Below are positions 1 to 13,072 of a stretch of 64,000 nt of DNA, piece after piece; positions within the stretch are counted from its first letter, which is position 1; every line of letters begins with the position of its first letter. Source of the DNA: Rutstroemia sp. NJR-2017a BVV2 (Eukaryota > Ascomycota > Leotiomycetes > Helotiales > Rutstroemiaceae); assembly GCA_002946415.1 (NCBI GenBank), contig NJPS01000043.1, forward strand, positions 248,001-312,000, written 5' to 3'. The position numbers were made by a program, and so were the translations under genes. The notes under the pieces were generated by a model. It worked only from the letters and a program-made list of their open reading frames with translations, ran no database searches and was not told where the DNA came from.

Positions 1-1501
1 CTTCCAAGGACGAGACATCAAATCGAGACCGCAGCTACGCAGGACAGCTTAAATGCATACCGACTACCTCAACTATTATCAAACCAAATCAGACCAAACC
101 AAAACAGACCCACGAAGTAACGATGAACGAGCAACGGACGCCAAATCAATGAAACCAATCCATACCCACGCACAAAAGTCAACTTTACGATTGCTTCGTT
201 TAGCCCAGCTTTACATTGCTTTTGCGCTTGCCTGCTTGCTTTTTCTTGCTTAGTGTGGTTAGTTACTTTATCTCTACTTGCATTACTTTACATTCATCTT
301 CACGCCCAGCGCGCAGAACGCATCTTTTAATGATACTAGAGATTGCGCCCTTTATTTTATTTTCTTTCTGTTGTTTTTCGACTTGCTATCCACACTCCAT
401 TTTTTGCATATCAGGTTCTTTTTTCCCTTTGTACATTTCCTATTGCCTTTGCTATCTATGAAATGAGACGGGAAGGGAAGGGAGGAAGACGGAAGGGAAA
501 CGGAGAACAGAAATTGCAGAAGTCGGTAGATGGAAGAGGGGTGCAGTGCAGTGCAAGCCAAGATGTGAAGCTGCTGGAGGGGAACATGATAGGAGAGAAA
601 TAACCCTGTACTTGTACGTACTCGCTGTATACATGCATACAATACACTACAATACATCAATACAATAAATATATCACATACGGAATACTCGACGTCCTTG
701 GATTTGCGAACTCTACTCTGTGTGTATCTGTTTGAAAATATGGGTAGTATGCCAGTCAGTACTATTACTATATTCTTTTACCTAGAATATCCCTAAATAA
801 ATTCAACGTCTTCAGCTCGCTCATTAAACGTTTCAAAAGTAGATCTATCGACTACGTGGTGGGTGCTTCGTCCTGTGCCCTGGTCTCCATTTTGATATCC
901 CCTAGTGTCTGCTGTACCAACTACCATCCCCATTTATCTACCCAACCACGTATCTTTACCTCCCCGCCACGTCGAGCATGATATAGTGACTGACAGCAGC
1001 ATACTCACACTTCAACGAATGGGCACCTACCTATCACCACTCCGTGAATCTACAAACATTTGACCCCAACAATCATCACAAGTAATTAAAGGACTCAAGA
1101 TATATGTGTCCCAATTTCAAATCCAGTATCCATTTCCAATATCCTAATGCTTAACTGCGTCGCTAAATTCCCAAGTCCCCATATCCCAGATCCAATTTCA
1201 TTCGCCTTGCTATTCCTGAAAGGCTTCATACAAAGATTAGCAGAAAAAGAGAAAACGCGTAATACAAACACGACCGGCATCTCAACATATATTAGAACTC
1301 ATTAATCGATGAATCTCAAACTCATCGATCGATCGAGCTTCGCCAGACAGACTAGAAACTACCCAAATGCTCCGGAGATAGATGAGATAGGAGATCACGT
1401 AGATTCGATGTCAAAAACGCCCACGCTGTGCATAATCTTTCAGACCACTTCCTTTAGTACATACGAAGTTGCGTATCCAACCAAATAAACCATACATAAC
1501 G
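1..1501. other. Intergenic region, left edge
   Basis: No ORF here resembles a protein family. The stretch is a patchwork of pyrimidine-rich DNA (about 200-460), a purine-rich GGGAAGG block (about 468-530) and AT-rich DNA. The right part should hold the 3' UTR of the minus-strand atg22 gene. The left part may be the flank of a gene outside the window. Confidence 0.6.
1305..1329. repeat. Inverted repeat, 8-bp arms, next to an ATCG run
   Basis: ATCGATGA (1305-1312) and TCATCGAT (1322-1329) are perfect inverted arms around a 9-nt spacer, followed by further ATCG units. It lies about 175 bp beyond the atg22 stop codon, probably in its 3' UTR, so it could form a hairpin in that mRNA. A role is inference only. 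Confidence 0.6.
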
Positions 1502-3737
1502 TTATGATATACTTCTTCCCCTTTCATCCTCACTTCCAACATGTTGTTCCTCGTCGTCAACATCTCTTGTACTGGGCACTGCGCTCGCGGCCTGGCTTTC
1601 TCTGATTCGGAAACCCTCGATAATTTCTGCCAGCTGGGCACCTTCGGTCTTGCCGCGCTCGACATTGACGAAGTAGATTAATGGTGCCGGTAAGCCGACG
1701 AGGACGGCCAGAAACCAGAATGCTGGCCTGATTTCTCCCGTATGGTCTACGATGGCACCAACGACTGCTGGTCCGAACACGCTGGATCCTTTATCAGTGA
1801 TGGCGTATAGAGCGTAGAAGGCTGCTTCGGATCCCTGGGGAATGAGTTCGCCGAAGAGAGACCGACAGTAGCTACTGAGTCCGCCGAGAACGAAACCGTA
1901 GAGGAAACCGAGCGGATACATCTCCCAGGGTTGTTGAAGGCCAATGACGTTCCAGCGCTTGACCATGGGGAGAAAACCGAGGAGACCGTAGAGGGGGATG
2001 ATTTCAAAGATGCAGATGCATGCTAGGATTGTTTGATGTGGTTTTAGGTTTAGAGTACGGGATATGGCGGCCCAGGAAAATGCACCAAGAACGCCGGCTG
2101 TGGTGGCAATGACGTTAATGAGGCCCAGAGCTTCGGGCGCCATGCGCAATTGAGTTTTGGCATATAATACTGCTGTTCCTGAGACCGTGGCGATGGCGTC
2201 AGATAGAAGAAACCATGCTGCGAGGAATAGAGTAATGTCTTTTAGACGCCTTGCTAGTTTCACAGTTCGCCATAGAGATGCCCATGCGTAGATGATATAC
2301 GCAAACCAGCTTCGGGAACTCTTTGAGTCACCGCTCCCGGTGGATGGCAAAGGTGGGCCAGGTCTTGGCCGCAGCCACATTGCCGCTGGAATTGTGAAAA
2401 AGAACCACCACAACCCAACGAAGAATAGCACCAGTCTTAATGAGAATGTCGTGCCCTTGAGAAACCAGATAATCACAATGGACACACATTGCAGAAACAG
2501 ACCAGCACTATACCCAATTCCTATTCCAGTCGAAGATATCTGAGTTGACAGCCGAAGTTCTTTCGAAGTTAAGTCTGTCGACTCGGTTGGGTCAGGGGCT
2601 TGTGGTAGCAATGCGCTTCGCTCATCATACACTTCATTCTCGGGTTCATTCAACATATGTTCTGGTGGTTGATCGTGAATGATGGTAGAGCGTAAATCTG
2701 GTGTAAAATCTGGTGTACCATACTGCGCCTTGGGATGATGTCGAACGAGCAAAGGAAGGAAGGAGTTGAGCAAGACAAAGCTTGCGCCAAAACAGGTATT
2801 CGAGATGATCGCCAAAAGTGCACCTAGCAAGTAGACCTTCGGCACCACCGTCAAGAACAACATGGTTGTTATGGATCCAACGAATGCGAAGAACAGTAGA
2901 AGTCGTTTGCGATAGTTCCCATGATCTGCCGCGCAGCTAATTGACACCACCAGTATCGCTTGGAACAGAACACTAAGAGAGAAGCTGTACATAGCAAAAC
3001 TGGCGGTGTTGATTTGCATGCCTAGAAGGTATACTACACATTGTCCATCTTTTGCCGAGCCGGGGTGAAGTCCTGGCGGTGGATGTGAAGAGCTTGAACC
3101 GCATGGTATCGTTGGATCTGAAAGTAGGACGCCATTCTCTCTTGCCAATTGCTCCAACGTGATCGGGATGAACGAGCCTGCAACAGAACAGTTAGCTCGA
3201 CTTCAACGAAAGCTTATAATAAGCTTAAACCTAGGCTGCGGTAATGAAACTCCCATATCTGAAGGTACAGCGCCGTCATTTATGATAAATGAAACAAGGC
3301 TGACAACCCTCTCGTTCTCCAAGTGCTCTGCCATTGAAAGGCGACAATCAATGAATGTACCGTCGGTACATTCATATAGCCAAATAGCTTGAGCATCACC
3401 GGTAACATGAATTAAAAGCCTCAAAAAGAATACCACAAGACATACCAATACCACATATCACGAAAACTTCTGCAGCGAAGCCGTATGCGTACCAACCCGA
3501 CAACTCTTTCCGACTTGTTAATCGTGTATCCTCACCCGCATATTGGGCCGGTGCATCCCTATGGGCAGAGCCAATATCGGGTCCCATACTATCGTGATCG
3601 ACAGAGCTAGACCGTTCGTCATCTGCTTCGAAAGACGATGAGTGCGATCTGAAGGAGATTTTTGTGCTATTTGAAGGAGCGCGCTGTGGTTCGGGGCGAA
3701 GATGAGGTAAAGGGAGCTCGGCTTCGCGAGGAGGCAT
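1502..3737 (-). CDS. atg22: Autophagy-related protein 22 (vacuolar amino-acid effluxer)
   Basis: Two exons, 3737-3446 and 3177-1502, with a 268-nt GTATG...AG intron; the product is about 655 aa. Exon 1 encodes a disordered Ser/Pro-rich N-terminus, then [18 protein letters not shown]. Exon 2 resumes with [15 protein letters not shown]; both strings are typical of Atg22. About ten further hydrophobic segments follow, including a conserved late stretch with [18 protein letters not shown], and a short charged tail. Family knowledge: Atg22 is a vacuolar MFS-like permease that exports amino acids after autophagic breakdown, in vacuole-bearing fungi only. The start is the first ATG of exon 1. The gene is divergent from med14. 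The intron is long for this window, so a second small intron inside it is possible but not needed for phase. Confidence 0.93.
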
Positions 3738-3799
3738 TTGCGCAGCTTTGGTTGGGTTGGCTCGGTTGGGGGTCCGGTGCTAGGTATGTGCTGAGTGCT

Positions 3800-3834
3800 A
3801 GGTGCCAGGTGCCAGGTGCCAGGTGCTAGGTGCT
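3800..3834. repeat. Heptamer tandem repeat (AGGTGCC/T x5)
   Basis: Five uninterrupted units, three AGGTGCC then two AGGTGCT, start about 60 bp upstream of the atg22 start codon. Partial units flank it on both sides (AGTGCT at about 3794, AGGTAC at 3835). Confidence 0.85.
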
Positions 3835-4427
3835 AGGTACGAAAGTACGTACGTACTGGGGGATCGTAGGGGACCAGTTCCAGTCAAGCCAGTCGTGCCA
3901 GTCCAGCTCGAATGCTTACTTCGTCCTTCGAGCGTGCGAGGGTATATCTCGAGCGTATGTACGGAGTAGCTCAGAGTTTTCAAAAAGTATGGGATAGTAT
4001 GGTAGCGATAATGTGGATTATATTTTTTAAAACATCGCGCCAATGACCGGACAACTGGTGAAGCTCTTCATTATCGGTGAGCACTCTCCTGTGGTCTGTT
4101 CAATATTGTGCTCATGCATAGGTCTGTTCTGCGCTGTTCGACCGAAACATGAAGATATAAAAAGATATAAAAACATACCTGTATGTGTACAGTTTGTATG
4201 GGTGATGAAGACTTTGGTTGTGATTAAGTGTAAATGTGCAGGAAAGGGAGGGAACAAAGGGAAGGGAAGGGAAGGATGGGAAGGGAAGCTATTGACAGAA
4301 GATGTCGAGGTACGAATTGTATCGTACGGTACGTTATAGTTCATAGACGCTCTAACCTTAGACAAATTCCGAATAGCCAGGGGTGGATGGGGATTTCCTC
4401 TCTGCCCACGAGGTGTGGGCGTGTGGG

Positions 4428-4450
4428 AGTGTGAGTGTGAGTGTGAGTGT
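4428..4450. repeat. AGTGTG microsatellite
   Basis: About four hexamer units of AGTGTG, grading into GGGAGTGGGAGGGG. It sits in the atg22/med14 intergenic region. Nothing indicates a function. Confidence 0.8.
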
Positions 4451-5380
4451 GGGAGTGGGAGGGGATCTCTCCGCAGCGATCATGGAAGCAGAAGTGCCCA
4501 GGAACTTACTAGATGGTATAATCTAGAGGCAGGATTCATGCGTCTTGGTCCATGTCTTTCTCATATATCTCAAGAGGCCGTTGGCAGGCAGGTACCAGCT
4601 GGTGAACATAAACACGTAGAGTTGCGAACAATGAAGCGTTTTCCTTCATTGTCTGGCACGGCTGGCCATGGATGGTCCTTTCACCGCGGCAAGACCGTCG
4701 ATCAAATTGAACCCTGGGAATCAAATCTTCAATTGTTGGTGTCACATGATCCCGCTCACCTTTCTCTTGTGCTCGAGTAGCCAAAAGAATGCGCTAAGCC
4801 AGAATCCGGCCTAGTACATCCGTCCGCGATTCCAAGGAAAGCAAAGCAGCCCAGCCCGCCCCGTTGATGTTTCTTCGATCTCATACCACAGAAAATCATC
4901 ACCAAAACCAATAATCCAGAACGACCTACCCAACAACCACCATCTGTCTCTCAAATTCATCCTCCACACCCAAGGCGCATTAGCAATCAACCTCGAATTA
5001 TTCTTCCTGGATAATCATCACATTTACGCGACTCGAGCCGTACCCATAAAAAGGAAACCTAGCCATCCATTTATGCAAGGTCGCGCTGTGCATTCTCTAA
5101 CACACAAAGGAAATATTGGCAATTGTGACCACACACAGATAGCTCAGACCGTCATTAATCTCCCGCCAGAGAGCCTCGTAGCTCATCGCGCACATGTTCC
5201 CGGGTTATCAGAGATAGCGCATGCGATTTTCCTCTGGGCGCCCCTCTCCGAAAACCGACGTATCCAACCACCACATCGACAGCCAAGATAGAGTCGATAG
5301 AACGGACAAAGGTTGAAGGAGGGGCTGAGGGTGCGTCGCAAGGAGGTGGTGACCGAGCAGGAGAATCAGGGCGAGGAAAT

Positions 5381-8300
5381 ATGCCTGGCGTCATCATGGA
5401 AACTGAGAGTAGGAATGGGTCACATACCAACCATGACAGAGATCGACGCAACAACCGTGTCAATGGCGAAGCTTTTGTTTCGGAGAAGGGCCAGGACAAA
5501 TCGCAGGCGCGAACCGAGCCTCAACAGAACATGACGCCCGTCAGTCCATCAGTACCGAATGGCGTAAATGGCAACTTTAGGGATAAATCAGCGCAGCAAC
5601 AAGATGCCAAGGAGGAAGCCATACCGAAGGAGCTTCTTGAGCGTTACAATGAGTTGCCCTCGGAAATAGACCACATCACTTCGGGCTTTATACCTTTATC
5701 AGATCTTCTGGGCCGATTATCGCAAGTAACGCACAATAGGCTGGGTCAAAGGATTCTAGAGGTTGCTCACATGCCGCTGCCCCCCTCTGCTACGAATGGA
5801 AACGCTTCTCATATTACCAAAGACGACGACAATTCGGTCGACAACCTCAACAAAAAACTGGCGCTGTTAGACTTTGTGCAAGAAACACATGCTAAATGGG
5901 TTAAGGCTCTAGTTATCACGGAATGGAGCAAAAAAGCGGAAGATGTCAGTAAGATCATAGATCTGAGATGGTACCTTGAGAACAACCGAAAGCTATATGA
6001 TGAGGCTGTGACTTCCATGGTTGGGGTAAAAAAACTCCTCAACGGCGCAAGAGTACCAAATCCGGATTTCAAGACTGCTATTGAAGTACTAACAACAGGC
6101 AAAGCGAACTGGATGCCAGACGTACGTAGCCTAGTCGAAGAAACATGAGAATATTGCTAATTTATATAGCTTGGCTACATTGCACCACCTCCGCTCACAC
6201 CAAGAGAACTTTTGAAGTCTTTAGAAAAGCTCAACACCCTCCTGTCTATCCGCTTAAACATCCACGAGTATGAGAAGATTCCTTATCAATTCAAGAATTA
6301 TACAATAAAATCAGGTCGTGTGACCTTCACGGTAGCTGGAGAGTTTGAAATCGATCTCACAATTGCGGATGAGGACCCCGAGTCACAGTTCTGGTTTATT
6401 GACTTTCGGTTTTTATTCTCGCCGACTCTGACGGAACTCGCACCGCGACATAACTACCATATCGAAAGTAAGGTCAATGCTGCATTGTTGAAGGATGGCC
6501 TTGCTGGTTGTTATGCATATCTTCACGAGATGGTCTTAACTCATAAGATTAGCGAGTTCAGGCGGCAAGCCGCAGAGCTCTCAAGGACGACATGGATTGA
6601 TGGCCTAAAGCTTGAACCCCTGCATCGCGCACTCTGCATTCAGTATTGGTTGGACAGATATGGCAAAAACGGCCCAAGGAGCTGGATCATTTTGGGCGTA
6701 CACAGTGGGCGGCGGAAGGACGGCTATCATGATCCTAAGGCGACAAGTCGATTGTTCCTCAGATGGTTCCGAGACTCAAAAGAGGTCAAAGATATTGACA
6801 TTCCTTTTGACACCGTGAATATTTCGGCCGAGCAACTACTTAAAAGTGTCATCGCATTGCATACCAACCACATCTTAAGCTCGACATACAATAAATTAAC
6901 AAGCAAACCTATATTCGCCAATCGAGAAGCAGGACTGTCGTTGTCGACCTCAACAGAAGACCCCAAGGAGTCTCAACTCAAGCTGCAATTGACGGAGAAA
7001 CAACAGATAACTATTACTATAGAGCCAGTCATGGGGCGGTTTATATTCAGTCCTGCTTCTCGCATGATTACGTCATCGGAAGTTAAACTTAATGAGCGAA
7101 GTCGAGATCCTGCAAGCGATGCTCATAGCTTCATTGAGAATCTTCGCTGCGTGTCGATAGCTGAAGAGCTGGTCAGTCTAGGCACAAGTGTAGGATGGCA
7201 GAGAGTAGGACACCCTCGTCTGAGTAATGAGGATCTGAAGCCCGTCATCCCTAAGGATACTCTGCAACTCACCTGGTTTAGGAGACCAGGATGGAGGGAA
7301 GATTGGCTCATTGCAGTCAGTCTGGGTATGAGTGGGGAAAATTGGTATTTGATTGAACTGTATGGCTCTCCACACCGATTATCTACCGCCTTTTACTGAT
7401 TTTTCTAGGACCAAACAACCACCAACTGGTGTTATGAAGATATCAAGCTCAATTCGAATACCGATAAAAGGCGTTTCACCCACACCCACTTATACTTTCA
7501 TGTCTTCCCTTCATATTTTTGCTGGTGGCTTACTATCGCACTTCATTAACCTCAGGGCTCTATATAAGAGACGGATTCTTCATCAAGTTCGTTCGACTGG
7601 GCCACCGTCTTCCGTTAGACTTCCTTCAATTTACATACGCTTATCTGATTTGTTGCCATCGAGGGGCAAGAGTCCATCTGGCAAACACTGGGCGCATCAA
7701 AACCTCAAGTTAACTTTCCAAGGCCTGGAACCTTTGCTGGTGATGAAGCCTGCCCTACCTCCTTCCGAGACGCCAGCTACTCTGGATCCGGGTGCGCGAC
7801 CCCCCCCGGTACCCCAGATTGAGCAAAAAGCTACACTGGTTTCTGAGGCGAGATTGATGATTCCAATCTCGGGACTCACCATCTTGAGCGAGAGGATCGA
7901 CAACGACATCGCATTCCATGCAAAAACAGGCGCATTTGCATTTAGATTACGATCTCAGGTCGGCGAGTCAGTTATACCGTCTTTGATTGAGCGTTTGAGC
8001 CAGGTTGAGCGTCTGGTCAGTTTCTCTGCAGTCATTCGCAAGCATGAAAAGGTTCTCAAATGCAACTCGACGTCTCTAAAGGAGATTACTTTCTCTTATG
8101 GTATGACCACTCCCGAACAATCTGGCACTGCGATGGATGTCGATAATGCCACAAGCCGGAGCTACAAAGTTACAGTGGATCTCAGCTCAATGGAGGGGAA
8201 GATGAAACTCACTTTGGAAAGTGGCAATCCTCACATACGTGTTTTGGATGCTTTGGACAAAGTTCTGAATAGCAACAAAGGCCTAGATGGCGTGGCCAAT

Positions 8301-9023
8301 CTCCTGCCGCAAACGCTCTATCCTCTTCGGGCATTTGATACTATTGAGAATGCTTGGGGTCCTCTTCACACAAGCGGAGAGGTATTTGTCTTCGTTCGAG
8401 CCTTCGAATGGTACAATCTTCGCTACGTACTGAAGTCCAGCACATCTGATAATCCTCCCCGGAAGATCACATTTGATATCAAGATGAATCATAGAAGAGG
8501 GGCACCATGGTGGTTTGTGCGTCGAAACAAAGGCGACAAGGGCGACAAGCGAGAACCTCCTGCTGAGGACGAAATCGACGCACAACTGAAATCCGTGTGG
8601 AACTCCTCTGGGCCCAACTGGAATGGCATGCGTACAAGCGCAGTGGCACGGTATCAAGGTATCGAGGTGTGTTTGCAGAAGGTGGATGAGGTCATCCGAA
8701 GTATTTCTGTAGATGACCTCGCTCCTTTACCAGCGCAACCGCCACAATCAAAGGGTCAAGGTCAAACCGTTGGGCAGCAGCCCGGCCAAAATCAACAGCA
8801 AATGCGTCTACAGCAGCAAGCGCGCCAACTCCAATTACCGACGCCGGGTCATTCGCAACCTCACAGTCAAGGCAGTAGTCAGGGCCACCAACAACGGATG
8901 CCTACACCGAACATGACCATGAACATGAACATGGCTATGGCTCAAAACCAGCTAAAGAGGAAACCCTCAAGCCAAGGTGTCAACCCTAGAGGGCCCAAGA
9001 GGGAAGTCGTGGAAATCGATTAA
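5381..9023 (+). CDS. med14: Mediator complex subunit 14 (Rgr1/Med14)
   Basis: Three exons, 5381-6121, 6170-7359 and 7409-9023, all in phase with 48- and 49-nt introns; about 1181 aa. Recognition rests on the N-terminal Med14 signature: LLERYNELPSEI, then ALLDFVQETHAKWVKAL, then LGYIAPPPLTPRELL directly after intron 1. A long alpha/beta scaffold region follows. The C-terminus from about residue 1075 is Gln-rich and disordered, ending in a basic RKPSSQGVNPRGPKRE tail. Family knowledge: Med14 is the backbone linking the head, middle and tail modules of Mediator in RNA polymerase II transcription. The start is MPGVIMETES; a second Met five codons later is the alternative. The second intron junction is set by phase and acceptor, and the protein there is poorly conserved. 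Confidence 0.94.
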
Positions 9024-10370
9024 ATCTATATACCAACAATGCATCTTCCTCTTACGTTTTCAACACTTTCTTATATCCATAGCTTTCGTGTCTACAGCAC
9101 GCGAATAATTGCATAGGATCTGGTTCGTTTCACTTTACTTCTCACATTGTATTCCACGACATGCACAGGGACAGCAGGTTCTGAAAAACTTAGAACTCAT
9201 AGGGGCTGGCTGGCTTTAGTTCTTTCGAACCTCCTCTTCTACTTTTTTATTCTTTCACGAATGGAGGCGTTTGTATTTTACCACTTCTTTTTTTTGTTGG
9301 CATTTTGACCCCTTTTCCCTAGTTGGTTGCAAGCAAACATACACCTTGCTTTCGTACATTGTGCGATGGAGCGGGAGCGGGAGAGGAACGGACGATGTAG
9401 ATGTGTAAAAAGACTTCCCTTTTTTTATTTCACCCTTTCTATTTTTGAAGCAGGGGCAGGCAATGGGGGCCAGGCGTGGGAAAGGTGGGCGTTTTTTCAA
9501 TTGTCTTCTTTTAAGACAACTTATACGGATGTTTACATGCATGCGTGGGTTATGGGGCGAAAAATGGGAATTGTATCTGGGTTGAGGCTTTTGGGGGCGG
9601 GGGCCAGAGAGCGAGGGGAAAGATGTGTTCCCCCTTTTTACGAGAACGTTCGATTTCTATTTTTGAGGCTCGCTTTTGCAAGGTTTTTTGCTTCTTTACA
9701 TGCTTTTGGTGGAAGGGAGCACATACATGTATGTTTTGCTCAGGTGGCTGGACTGGTTGGCTGGAAGGGTTGATGAAACGTTGAGGGGGCCATGGGGAAA
9801 GGAGGGATGGATGGAAATTGCGTGCATATGTTGTGGGTGGGAGCCGGAGTGTGAACTTTGAGAGAGCGTACGCACAAGGGATAGCTGATATACTGTTGGG
9901 ATGGAAGGGGAAGAGAGAATTCATAGGACCATTAGGGTTGAGATAGACCAAGCGCAGTTTAACTGTTCGCTCGAGATGGATGGGCTGCTTGCGTACGATA
10001 GCGAGCTGGAAAGGAGAAGAGAAAAATAGTTAATGAAAATAAGTTTTAACATATTTCTGTGCTTGTAATGACGAAGGAATTGACTATTGGTAGTGAACAG
10101 TAGGGTTCTATGGAGTGCGTGGAGAGGTTGCACTGCTATATAGGGACTACTCACCTATGTTGATGATGTACTGTACAGGATAGTTTCGCGGTCTAGCATG
10201 TTTGGATCCAAGCTGATCAAGGTTAGTAATGTCATATATGGCTAAAAGCGAAGATTGAGAGTAATCAGCCACGGTATGACATCACTTTATCGATATGAGA
10301 TTATGGTTAAGACGGTGAGTTTTGAAATACGGTAGACTAGAATCAGATGATGCTGTGGATTTGGTCTTGT

Positions 10371-10423
10371 TTATAGATTTCTAGTTATACCGAAGTATTA
10401 TAGGTTTCTAGTTATGCCGAAGT
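10371..10423. repeat. 27-bp tandem duplication
   Basis: Two 26-nt copies (10371-10396 and 10398-10423) are separated by one base and differ at two positions. Both contain TTTCTAGTTAT and CCGAAGT. The copy is clean and recent in otherwise unique DNA. Confidence 0.85.
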
Positions 10424-12001
10424 CCACCGGTTGAAGCCAGAGATGAGCCAAGATCTAATATTGAGCATCTCTGGAAAGAGACGTCATTCAGCGCAGGAAG
10501 AAATACTCGCCGTGAGTTATGATGTGATGCGATGTGAAGGATCGTTGCCGCAAGGTGTTGTCTACGTAGACCTTGAGCAGCGATTTCACTGCACCAAGCA
10601 TCTCAAGTCGCGACTTTGGCAAATCAAGCATCAAACTCCCTTATAACTCCAAGCTGAGCTTGTCACATATGCTCGTCATTTCGTCGGACCTCCATTTCAG
10701 AGGATCAGGATGAGTATTTCTGTAATGTCAAACACCACTCATGCGGGAATTCTCGGGATTAGCGTTGTCTCACTACCCCACAAGCTTCCCTACCACCGCA
10801 AGTGGCTAATTGATTTTCCACCAACCTGGAATTGAGAACTTTTGAGACCTTGGGTGTTTGAAAATGATGTCGACGTTGACTCCCTATGTTCGCTCTTCCA
10901 ACCGTAAGCTGGAACAAAGAACTAGCAGCCCGAGCCGAACTGTTCTCAGAAGTGACTGCGGAACCATGAGATGGAGGGTAGACATCGCTAGGAGGGTTCC
11001 AGGCGGCTGGGTCCGAAATCCATTAGGCTATATGCAGAGGGAAATATTGACAAGTGAAGGCATGGAGATGACGAAAGCTAAGCTACAAGAAGGAGCGTTT
11101 CCTTGGTACCGAGAAAGTTACCTAACTTTTTGCTCCCTTCTCATTTCGTCCAGAAGCATGAGCTGGCGTCGTACAGCATAGCATGATTTTGGTGCCAGGT
11201 GGTCGGATCGTGAACAATTCTATTGTGTGGGCTGAGAGAAGTTGAGAGTGGTGCGGTTATGATTGATAATGAAGGGAGGTGAGTAGCGGCGGAATTAAGC
11301 AGGCTCGGCTGGTCGAAGTCCGAATAAGCGTTTGCTCGTCTATTGTGGGACTGTTGCCGGATTGGAGTCGGATAGCTCTTCGAAGTATGGAGTCGTCGCA
11401 ATGCTCTGTACGGAGCTTCGTAGATAAAGTATCGGGATCTGACGTTTTTGCCGATCATAGACTCAAACAGTTAACTTTCTTCGCGACTGTCATGCAGGGA
11501 ACCCGTCGTAAAATAACGAGTGCAACCGCGCTATGCAGTTGACTAAACGACCAGCTGTTGGTGGTAGGTTCAAAGCACTTGCTGGTGAGTCGGTGACTGG
11601 TCACTCACTGACCATCCCTTGATCATATGCGACATGCAAACATAATATAACCGGGCCGTTGATGCACATCCCAACTGCTGCTTTGTCGAGTAGAGCTCTT
11701 CTAGAAGCGGACCTTTTCTAGCCTCTGCCATCTGGGTAGGATATCAAGAAGGATGTGATGCGTTCTTCGTCCTTGCATATGCTCCAATCGTCACAGCGGA
11801 CAGGTACATGGAGAACACAAGGTTATACGGTGTACATATGTACCTGTCTGTACCTTCTGTTTGGGGTAACAACTCCTGAAGGTATTTAGGATTAACGTTG
11901 TTCGTTCTCCTTTCCTTCGAGATATGTTTCCGGTGATGACTTATCCATTGATTCGATGCAAGAAAAGCCACAAGAGCCTTCTATCGGGTTCTCCGAGGCG
12001 G

Positions 12002-12032
12002 GTGTGTGTATGTGTGTGTATGTGCGTGTGTT
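12002..12032. repeat. TG-rich microsatellite
   Basis: An alternating GT/TA run of about 30 nt (GTGTGTATGTGTGTGTATGT and on) lies in the gap upstream of creB. Confidence 0.8.
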
Positions 12033-12588
12033 GGTGTCGTCCTCGTCTTTTTCCTTTTCCCTTCCTTGACCCCACACTCCGATCCCGATGAAACCTCAAA
12101 TAACGTGGTGGCCTAGCTAGCTTCCTGGCCTTTACTGTAGGGAGATAGGGCTTTCACGAAGCGGGTGCGTGACCCTAATCCTTGACAAGTCGTGTATATT
12201 TTAGAACCACAGCCTATAGCCGGCGATCGAAGGAGACAAGAGGTAATCAGCTTGTTCGAGAAAACTTCAGAGAAGGGACCGTCTAGTTGTATGGACCGAC
12301 ACCTGCATCCTTCTACTCAATCTGGTTGGTTGGTTGCTAGCTTGTTCCTACCTTGAAAGTGCAGATTTTGTACAGGATCATGCAGTAGATGGTGCTTAAT
12401 GAACCATAGAGAGCAGCTGCTAACCATGTAGCTTCGGAAGACAGACAGGAGAAGGACAGGGCTTCTTGCAGCGGATTCGTTCCCCTCGTTCTCTCCTGTT
12501 GATGCTTCACATACGGCAAGCAGTGTATACATTAGCACTGTCTCTCCCTTCTCTTCAAGATGCAAGTCGTGATGGGTATTCGGGAGGC

Positions 12589-12612
12589 AGAGCCAGAGCC
12601 AGAGCCAGAGCC
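12589..12612. repeat. AGAGCC hexamer repeat x4
   Basis: Four perfect AGAGCC units followed by degenerate ACCGCC units. It is open in several frames (Glu-Pro or Arg-Ala), which accounts for the ORFs that cross it. Confidence 0.85.
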
Positions 12613-12852
12613 ACCGCCAGGGCCGAAAAGCATTCATTAAGGGGAGTAGGGAGTATGGATGGATATCAGCGGAATGGGAAAGACCTACTGTTGGAGTTAG
12701 AACTAAAAGCACCCAGACATGCGGAGTAGTGGTAGGAGCATCCGTGCAGGGTAGATTTCATGTAGAGAGATCGAGCGTATTCGTCCCAATTCGGGCACTT
12801 TTAGTACTAATCATCGATCATCTGTTATCCTCTTCTTCTTTTTAAGCTCAGT

Positions 12853-12876
12853 ATGAGCGCATGAGCGCATGAGCGT
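12853..12876. repeat. ATGAGCGC octamer repeat x3
   Basis: Three tandem octamers; the third ends in T instead of C. It lies about 770 bp upstream of the creB start codon. Confidence 0.85.
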
Positions 12877-13014
12877 GCAAGACTGCGAGAGTGATTATTG
12901 AAGTCTCAAGCAATAGTCGAGATATCGAGACATCGCAGCCATCAACCACAAAGGGAAGGCTCGAAAGACTCGAAGAGCATAGGTCGTTCCAAGGTCACTT
13001 GTTTAATTAGCAAT

Positions 13015-13072
13015 ATCCCCATTCTCATCCCCATCCTTCAACATCCCTTCCCGATTCCCGATTCCCCACTGC
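13015..13072 (+). promoter_or_regulatory. Pyrimidine-rich tract in the likely creB promoter
   Basis: A nearly purine-poor CCCCATTCTCATCCCCATCC-type tract lies about 600 bp upstream of the creB start codon. CT-rich tracts often mark promoter or start-site regions in filamentous fungi. The assignment to creB is by position only. Confidence 0.4.

Larger units (their letters stand above)
3738..5380. other. Divergent intergenic region, atg22 / med14
   Basis: This 1.6-kb region separates the atg22 and med14 start codons. It holds the heptamer repeat at 3800, the palindrome GTACGTACGTAC at 3845-3856 and a GAGTGT microsatellite near 4430. The ORFs of up to about 120 codons have no family resemblance and overlap low-complexity DNA. 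The right-hand 500 bp, rich in CCA and AAC, is the likely med14 leader. Confidence 0.6.

Noticed and set aside
12317..12712. 131-codon minus-strand ORF with a Trp-Leu repeat
   Set aside because: The repeat is the reverse reading of the AGAGCC microsatellite; the rest shows no coding features.
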